Positions 6,862 to 10,583 of a stretch of 10,583 nt of DNA are shown piece after piece (position 1 is the first letter of the stretch; the number at the start of each line of letters is the position of its first letter). The stretch covers positions 1 through 10,583 of the forward strand of contig CAMGJS010000018.1 in assembly GCA_946056455.1 (NCBI GenBank), read 5' to 3'. The translations under genes and the position numbers were made by a program. The notes under the pieces are model-generated. The model saw nothing but the letters and a program-made list of their open reading frames with translations, had not been told where the DNA came from and made no database searches. The stretch comes from an uncultured Clostridia bacterium. Its GTDB lineage: Bacteria > Bacillota > Clostridia > Oscillospirales > Ruminococcaceae.

Positions 6862-7662
6862 ATGGCTGTATTAAAACCTTCATATGAAAGAGTAAAAGCT
6901 GCCAGAAGTAACGACAGACCTATGGGCGGTTATTATATAAAGCATATGATTGACGACTTTATCGAGCTTCACGGCGACAGACGCTTCGGCGACGACGGCG
7001 CTATCGTTGCGGGAGTAGGTTACCTTGACGGTATCCCCGTTACCGCTATCGCGATGGAAAGAGGCGACTCGATAGAAGAAAGAATGAGACGAAACTTCGG
7101 GTGCCCCTCGCCCGAGGGATACAGAAAAGCACTCAGACTTATGAAAGAGGCTGAAAAGTTCCACCGCCCGATAATCTGCTTTATCGGAAGTTCGGGAGCA
7201 AACCCCGGAATTGAGGCGGAAGAAAGAGGGCAGGGCGAGGCAATAGCCGAAAACCTTGTTGAGATGATGGGAATAAAATCTCCGATTATTTCTGTTGTAG
7301 TCGGTGAAGGCGGAAGCGGAGGAGCACTTGCTCTCGGAGTGTGCGACACGGCGATTATGCTTGAAAACTCGGTTTATTCGGTTATTTCTCCCGAGGGTTG
7401 CGCAAGTATTCTCTGGAAGGACTCGGCAAAGGCACCTGAGGCGGCTGACGCTTTGAAGCTCACAGCGGACGACCTTTACAAATTCGGAATTGTCGAATAT
7501 GTAATAGAAGAGGAAAACAGAACATCGGAGGAAATATGCAGTGCATTGAAGAGATGCGTCAAGGACGAAATTATCGCAAAGAAGGCGCTCTCTGTTGACG
7601 AGCTTCTTGACGGAAGATACAATAAGTTCCGCAAGATAGGCAACTGCGAGGATAATCAGTAA
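6862..7662 (+). CDS. accA: Acetyl-CoA carboxylase carboxyltransferase subunit alpha (AccA)
   Basis: This is the partner of AccD in the carboxyltransferase heterotetramer. Recognisable stretches are ELHGDRRFGDDGAIVAG (35-51), PSPEGYRKALRLMKEAEKF (82-100), GANPGIEAEERGQGEAIAENL (112-132), the glycine-rich VVGEGGSGGALALG (146-159) that helps form the active site, and SVISPEGCASILWKD (173-187). At 266 aa it lacks the roughly 50-residue helical N-terminus of E. coli AccA (319 aa), as clostridial versions often do. AAGGAAG (6848-6854) is 7 nt before the ATG; another ATG at 6855 is out of frame. It is the last gene of the operon, followed 5 nt after its stop by a strong terminator. Confidence 0.96.
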   Translation: MAVLKPSYERVKAARSNDRPMGGYYIKHMIDDFIELHGDRRFGDDGAIVAGVGYLDGIPVTAIAMERGDSIEERMRRNFGCPSPEGYRKALRLMKEAEKFHRPIICFIGSSGANPGIEAEERGQGEAIAENLVEMMGIKSPIISVVVGEGGSGGALALGVCDTAIMLENSVYSVISPEGCASILWKDSAKAPEAADALKLTADDLYKFGIVEYVIEEENRTSEEICSALKRCVKDEIIAKKALSVDELLDGRYNKFRKIGNCEDNQ

Positions 7663-7667
7663 AAAAG

Positions 7668-7718
7668 CAACGGACTTTGTATTATAACAAAGTCCGTTGT
7701 TGATTTTTCTGTTTTTTT
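7668..7718 (+). terminator. Rho-independent terminator of the fab-acc operon
   Basis: A perfect 13-bp stem pairs 7668-7680 (CAACGGACTTTGT) with 7687-7699 (ACAAAGTCCGTTG) around a 6-nt ATTATA loop. T-rich runs follow at 7704-7708 and 7712-7718. It begins 5 nt after the accA stop. Confidence 0.95.
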
Positions 7719-7728
7719 GTGCTAAAAT
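7700..7728 (+). promoter_or_regulatory. Promoter of the EAL gene, inside the terminator T-tract
   Basis: TTGATT (7700-7705) and TAAAAT (7723-7728) are separated by 17 nt. A TG at 7720-7721 gives an extended -10 (TGCTAAAAT). The -35 begins directly after the terminator stem, so the T-tract doubles as the promoter spacer. Start of transcription is expected near 7735, about 30 nt before the TTG start codon. Confidence 0.7.
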
Positions 7729-7749
7729 GATGGACGGAGAAAAAATGCC

Positions 7750-7759
7750 AAAGGGGTGA
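7750..7759 (+). promoter_or_regulatory. Ribosome binding site supporting a TTG start at 7766
   Basis: AAAGGGGTGA closely matches AAGGAGGTGA and sits 6 nt before TTG 7766. In-frame ATGs upstream (7727, 7730, 7745) are cut off by TGA 7757-7759, so the TTG is the best start. Confidence 0.75.
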
Positions 7760-7765
7760 AAAGCG

Positions 7766-8059
7766 TTGATAGATTTTGTATCGGGTGTAAAATTTCAGAT
7801 AGCGTCGCTTTGTTTTGTTCTTCTTGTTGTTGTGGATTTTGTCCGCAGTAAGAGAATAAAAACGCTTACGACAAGGATTTTCAGCGGACTTCTTGCTACT
7901 GTTACTTTATACATACTCACAGATATTCTTACCGTTTATACAATACTCAATTATACGGACGCTCCCATAAACGAAATAGCTCACAGATTTTTTTTCTTCC
8001 TTTTACTGACCTCGGTTTTTATGTTTTCGGCTTATGTTGAATTTGTCGGAAATTCCTGA
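7766..8059 (+). CDS. N-terminal membrane part of a split EAL-domain protein
   Basis: This 97-aa ORF is almost entirely hydrophobic. It has three likely membrane helices, at about residues 10-26, 38-61 and 73-93, with the basic stretch VRSKRIKTLTTR between the first two. It resembles the beginning of the multi-helix sensor region found in membrane-bound GGDEF/EAL proteins of gut Clostridia. It ends at TGA 8057-8059, and the same frame stays open beyond it into the EAL gene (7 codons, then ATG 8081). Reading through would give one protein of 641 residues with seven helices. I therefore read it as the 5' part of a gene broken by a nonsense change, or made as two parts; a genuine separate small membrane protein is less likely. 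TTG start chosen from its strong Shine-Dalgarno sequence. Confidence 0.65.
   Translation: MIDFVSGVKFQIASLCFVLLVVVDFVRSKRIKTLTTRIFSGLLATVTLYILTDILTVYTILNYTDAPINEIAHRFFFFLLLTSVFMFSAYVEFVGNS
8057..8059 (+). other. In-frame TGA splitting the membrane-EAL gene
   Basis: The TGA falls in the frame shared by both ORFs, 24 nt before ATG 8081 and between membrane helices 3 and 4. No other stop interrupts that frame between 7766 and 9689. Either a nonsense mutation, a sequence error or a programmed event could explain it. There is no hairpin immediately downstream that would suggest selenocysteine insertion. Confidence 0.85.
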
Positions 8060-8080
8060 AATAAGGAAGTAAGCACGGTT

Positions 8081-9691
8081 ATGTCGGTGATATGGATATT
8101 GCCGTACCTTATATGCTCCGTGGGGATATTCGTCGGAAGTCTTGAATATGTTGTCTTTGAAAAATGCGTTTACTCAATGGGATTTTCGACTTATTCGCTT
8201 TATGCGGGTATAGCGATTTATCTTATTGTTAACTTTATCGAAACTTTCAGATATAAAGAAATTTTCTCAAGAAAAAAACGCTTTGCGTTAAGACTTCAGA
8301 TGTTTATCTGGATAGTTGTTGCCGTAGTTCAGTTTACGCACCCTTATATTCTTCTTTCCGCTCTGGGGATATCAATAAGCACCGTTGCTCTTTATTTTTC
8401 ATTTGAAAACCCGAATGAAAATATCGACGAAGAAACGGGAGCGTTCAATAAAAAGGCTTTTGATATGTCCTTTTTTGAACAGACAAACTGTATCGGACAA
8501 AAGCCCGTTCACCTTTTAACCCTTGTTATCGAGGATAAGGACATTATATCAAGCAGTATCGGCTTTAACAGATATAACGAGCTTGTAAAGCTTATCAGCG
8601 ACACGATGAAGTTAACCTTCGGAACAGCCGTATATCGCACAAAATCCGATATGATTTCAGTGATTTATCCGAGAAACAACCCGGGCTTTAAAGAAAAGAT
8701 AACAGCTTTAAAAAACACTATGGAAAAGGGTTTTTGCTTAAAAGACGCCGAAATTCAGCCGAATACCCATATCGTTATTATGGAATGTCCCGAAATAACA
8801 TCTGAGCCCGAAGAAATTTACGAGCTTGTTCTTCACGGGTCAAGGTTCGGCGGTTCGGACTTTGTGAGAATGGTCGATGAAAGCGGTGTCGAAAAGAAAA
8901 ACCGCACCGATACTCTCAACAAGATGATAGTTTCGGCAATAGAAAACGACGGCTTTGATGTTGTGTATCAGCCAATATATTCAACAGAGAAGAAAGCGTT
9001 CGTTTCATCGGAAGCGCTTGTCAGATTTAAGGATAAAGAAACGATAGGCTTTGTTTCTCCCGAAGAATTTATCCCCCTTGCCGAAAAGAACGGATATATC
9101 ATAAAAATCGGTGAGATAGTCTTTGAAAAGGTCTGCAAGACGATACAAACCCTCAAAGAAAAGAATATTCCCATAGAATATATAGAAGTCAACCTTTCTG
9201 CATTGCAGAGCATTGACGAAAAAGTGCCCGACGCCTTTTCCGAGATAATGAAAAAATACGGTGTAAAGCCCTGCGAAGTAAACCTTGAAATAACCGAAAC
9301 AACGGCTGTCGAGTCGGCGGTTATGCTTGAACGGAATATGAAGAAGTTCAGAAAAATGGGTTGCAGTTTTTCTATGGACGATTTTGGAACGGGATACTCA
9401 AACCTTCAAAAAATGGCGGAGATAAAATACGACCTTGTCAAGCTTGACAAGAGCCTTATCTGGCCCTCGTTCGGAGAAAACCCGAAGGACGAGTCTGTAA
9501 CTATCCTCAAAAACAGCGTAAGAATGGTAACGGGGATAGGCTCTCATATCGTTGCCGAAGGTGTTGAAACCGAGGAAATGGTCAACGGACTAACCGAAAT
9601 GGGCGTGCAGTATCTTCAGGGCTATTATTTCTCTAAGCCTATCTCCGAGGAAGCTTATATCGAGTTCCTTGCCGAGAAAATATGCGTATAA
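8081..9691 (+). CDS. Membrane c-di-GMP phosphodiesterase: degenerate GGDEF plus EAL domain
   Basis: The 536-aa protein probably hydrolyses cyclic di-GMP to pGpG at the inner face of the membrane. Four hydrophobic helices (about 3-25, 37-56, 71-89, 90-108) precede a degenerate GGDEF domain (about 115-265). Where the GG(D/E)EF signature belongs it reads YRTKSDMISVIYP (185-197), so no cyclase activity is expected. The EAL domain (about 280-533) retains all expected metal and catalytic residues: Glu311 in SEALVRF, Asn371 in VNLSALQ, Glu403 in LEITET, Asp433-Asp434 in DDFGTGYSNL, Lys454 in VKLDKSL, Glu493 in AEGVETEEM and Gln513 in QGYYFSKP. The start is uncertain: AAGGAAG (8063-8069) leaves an 11-nt spacer to ATG 8081, and the natural N-terminus may lie at 7766, upstream of the in-frame TGA. 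It ends at a bidirectional terminator. Confidence 0.9.
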   Translation: MSVIWILPYLICSVGIFVGSLEYVVFEKCVYSMGFSTYSLYAGIAIYLIVNFIETFRYKEIFSRKKRFALRLQMFIWIVVAVVQFTHPYILLSALGISISTVALYFSFENPNENIDEETGAFNKKAFDMSFFEQTNCIGQKPVHLLTLVIEDKDIISSSIGFNRYNELVKLISDTMKLTFGTAVYRTKSDMISVIYPRNNPGFKEKITALKNTMEKGFCLKDAEIQPNTHIVIMECPEITSEPEEIYELVLHGSRFGGSDFVRMVDESGVEKKNRTDTLNKMIVSAIENDGFDVVYQPIYSTEKKAFVSSEALVRFKDKETIGFVSPEEFIPLAEKNGYIIKIGEIVFEKVCKTIQTLKEKNIPIEYIEVNLSALQSIDEKVPDAFSEIMKKYGVKPCEVNLEITETTAVESAVMLERNMKKFRKMGCSFSMDDFGTGYSNLQKMAEIKYDLVKLDKSLIWPSFGENPKDESVTILKNSVRMVTGIGSHIVAEGVETEEMVNGLTEMGVQYLQGYYFSKPISEEAYIEFLAEKICV

Positions 9692-9695
9692 AAAT

Positions 9696-9727
9696 AAAGG
9701 GTACCGAGCTGGAGTTCGGCACCCTTT
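9696..9727. terminator. Bidirectional terminator between convergent genes
   Basis: AAAGGGT (9696-9702) pairs with ACCCTTT (9721-9727), and CCGA (9704-9707) with TCGG (9716-9719), with one A/C mismatch between the two blocks and an 8-nt loop. On the + strand it is followed by TAATTTTATAAATTTT. On the - strand the hairpin is followed by ATTTTTATA. It lies 4 nt after the EAL gene stop and 4 nt from the end of the convergent mrp gene, so it can serve both. Confidence 0.85.
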
Positions 9728-9731
9728 AATT

Positions 9732-10550
9732 TTATAAATTTTCGATTTTATCCGCAAGCGCGTCAAGCCAGTCACCGTCAAAAAGCTCTATAGCACCCTT
9801 GTCGCAGGCGGTAGCAAGGGATGGGTTCATAGGGATTTTTGCAACAGCGTCAATTCCGTATTCCTTTGCAAGAGCGTCAATGTTGCTTTCTCCGAAAATG
9901 CTGTGCTTTTTGTGACAATCGGGACATTCAAAGTAGGACATATTCTCGACAATGCCCAGAACTTCAATATCCATAAGCCTTGCCATCTTGACAGCCTTTC
10001 CGACAATCATCGAAACAAGCTCCTGAGGGGAAGTGACAACGATAATTCCGTCAACGGGCAAGGACTGGAAAACAGTCAGCGGAACATCGCCCGTTCCCGG
10101 AGGCATATCGACAAACATATAGTCAACATCGCCCCAGATAACATCTGTCCAGAACTGCGTTACCGTTCCCGCAATGACAGGCCCACGCCACACGACAGGG
10201 TCCGTTTCGTTTTCGAGCAAAAGATTTACGGACATCAGCTTTGTGCCCATTTTTGTCTGACAGGGGATAATTCCGTTTTCATCGCCGTCAGCCTTACAAT
10301 GAACTCCGAAAGCCTTTGGTATTGAAGGACCTGTTATGTCAGCGTCAAGAATAGCGGTGTTAAAGCCCTTTCTTTGCATAGCGACAGCTAAAAGAGAGGT
10401 GACGAGCGACTTTCCCACTCCTCCCTTACCGCTTACTATTCCGATAACTTTTTTTATGTGTGAAAGCTCGTTGGTTTTTTTGATAAGACTTTCGGCAGAA
10501 TTTTCCGAACAGCCCGACGAACATTCAGAACAGTTGTGATTGCAACCCAT
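9732..10550 (-). CDS. mrp: Mrp/NBP35-family iron-sulfur cluster carrier ATPase
   Basis: Proteins of this family are cytosolic P-loop ATPases that hold a 4Fe-4S cluster at a dimer interface and pass it to target enzymes. The 272-aa protein has a deviant Walker A with two lysines, GKGGVGKS (41-48), the ADITGPS switch region (70-76), the Walker B-like DMPPGTGD (148-155), and the paired cysteines Cys209 and Cys212 (CPDC) that bind the bridging cluster. The N-terminus carries four more cysteines, Cys3, Cys7, Cys10 and Cys14, an arrangement common in clostridial Mrp proteins. The ATG at 10550 is chosen because a GGAGG site lies 9 nt upstream; a TTG at 10568 would place that site inside the gene. 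The gene converges on the EAL gene, and its promoter is mostly outside the window. Confidence 0.95.
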   Translation of the reverse strand: MGCNHNCSECSSGCSENSAESLIKKTNELSHIKKVIGIVSGKGGVGKSLVTSLLAVAMQRKGFNTAILDADITGPSIPKAFGVHCKADGDENGIIPCQTKMGTKLMSVNLLLENETDPVVWRGPVIAGTVTQFWTDVIWGDVDYMFVDMPPGTGDVPLTVFQSLPVDGIIVVTSPQELVSMIVGKAVKMARLMDIEVLGIVENMSYFECPDCHKKHSIFGESNIDALAKEYGIDAVAKIPMNPSLATACDKGAIELFDGDWLDALADKIENL

Positions 10551-10559
10551 AGTGTAAAA

Positions 10560-10564
10560 CCTCC
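10560..10564 (-). promoter_or_regulatory. Ribosome binding site of mrp
   Basis: Read on the - strand, GGAGG stands 9 nt before ATG 10550-10548. It excludes the in-frame TTG at 10568 as start. A T-rich run (10567-10574 read on the - strand) lies just upstream. Confidence 0.85.
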
Positions 10565-10583
10565 GCAAAAAAAATAAACGGGA

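Noticed and set aside
8057..8080. TGA 8057 as a selenocysteine codon
   Set aside because: No SECIS-like hairpin follows the TGA, and the position is a loop between membrane helices rather than a redox site.
9903..10325. 140-aa + strand ORF antisense to mrp
   Set aside because: The opposite frame encodes an intact Mrp with all motifs; this one has no recognisable domain.
10548..10568. TTG 10568 as mrp start
   Set aside because: It would place the GGAGG site inside the coding sequence; ATG 10550 has correct spacing and begins the typical cysteine-rich N-terminus.

Overview
The window looks like chromosomal DNA of a low-to-moderate-GC Gram-positive anaerobe of the class Clostridia, most likely a gut Ruminococcaceae/Oscillospiraceae-type bacterium. 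The basis is a FabK-type enoyl reductase, a compact type II fatty-acid (FAS II) operon in the clostridial order, AGGAGG-type ribosome binding sites, SigA-like TTGACA/TAAAAT promoters and the N-terminally short AccA. Genus and species cannot be told from this window alone.

Layout. Bases 1-186 are the 3' end of a DUF1846 (UPF0371) gene, followed by its hairpin terminator. A strong promoter (309-337) then starts a nine-gene operon on the + strand: fabH, acpP, fabK, fabD, fabG, fabF, fabZ, accD, accA (421-7662). It ends at a strong rho-independent terminator (7668-7718). Except for a 126-nt gap with three hairpins after acpP, the genes are spaced by 28 nt or less or overlap (fabK/fabD by 13 nt, fabD/fabG by 8 nt). 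A second promoter sits in the T-tract of that terminator and drives a membrane-anchored EAL (c-di-GMP phosphodiesterase) gene. This gene is interrupted by an in-frame TGA, giving a 97-aa three-helix membrane ORF (7766-8059) and a 536-aa ORF with four helices, a degenerate GGDEF domain and an intact EAL domain (8081-9691). A bidirectional terminator separates it from a convergent Mrp/NBP35-type iron-sulfur carrier ATPase gene (9732-10550, - strand).

How the genes work together. AccD and AccA form the carboxyltransferase half of acetyl-CoA carboxylase and make malonyl-CoA. FabD loads malonate onto the acyl carrier protein. FabH starts chains from acyl-CoA. FabG, FabZ and FabK carry out ketoreduction, dehydration and enoyl reduction, and FabF elongates. 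The biotin carrier (accB) and biotin carboxylase (accC) genes, which commonly lie within this cluster in Clostridia, are cleanly absent, as is any linked FapR or FabT regulator gene.

No mobile element, CRISPR array, tRNA or rRNA was found. The most interesting points are the single in-frame UGA splitting the EAL protein's membrane domain, the missing accB/accC, and the hairpin cluster between acpP and fabK with mutually exclusive pairings. None of these amounts to a clearly new system.
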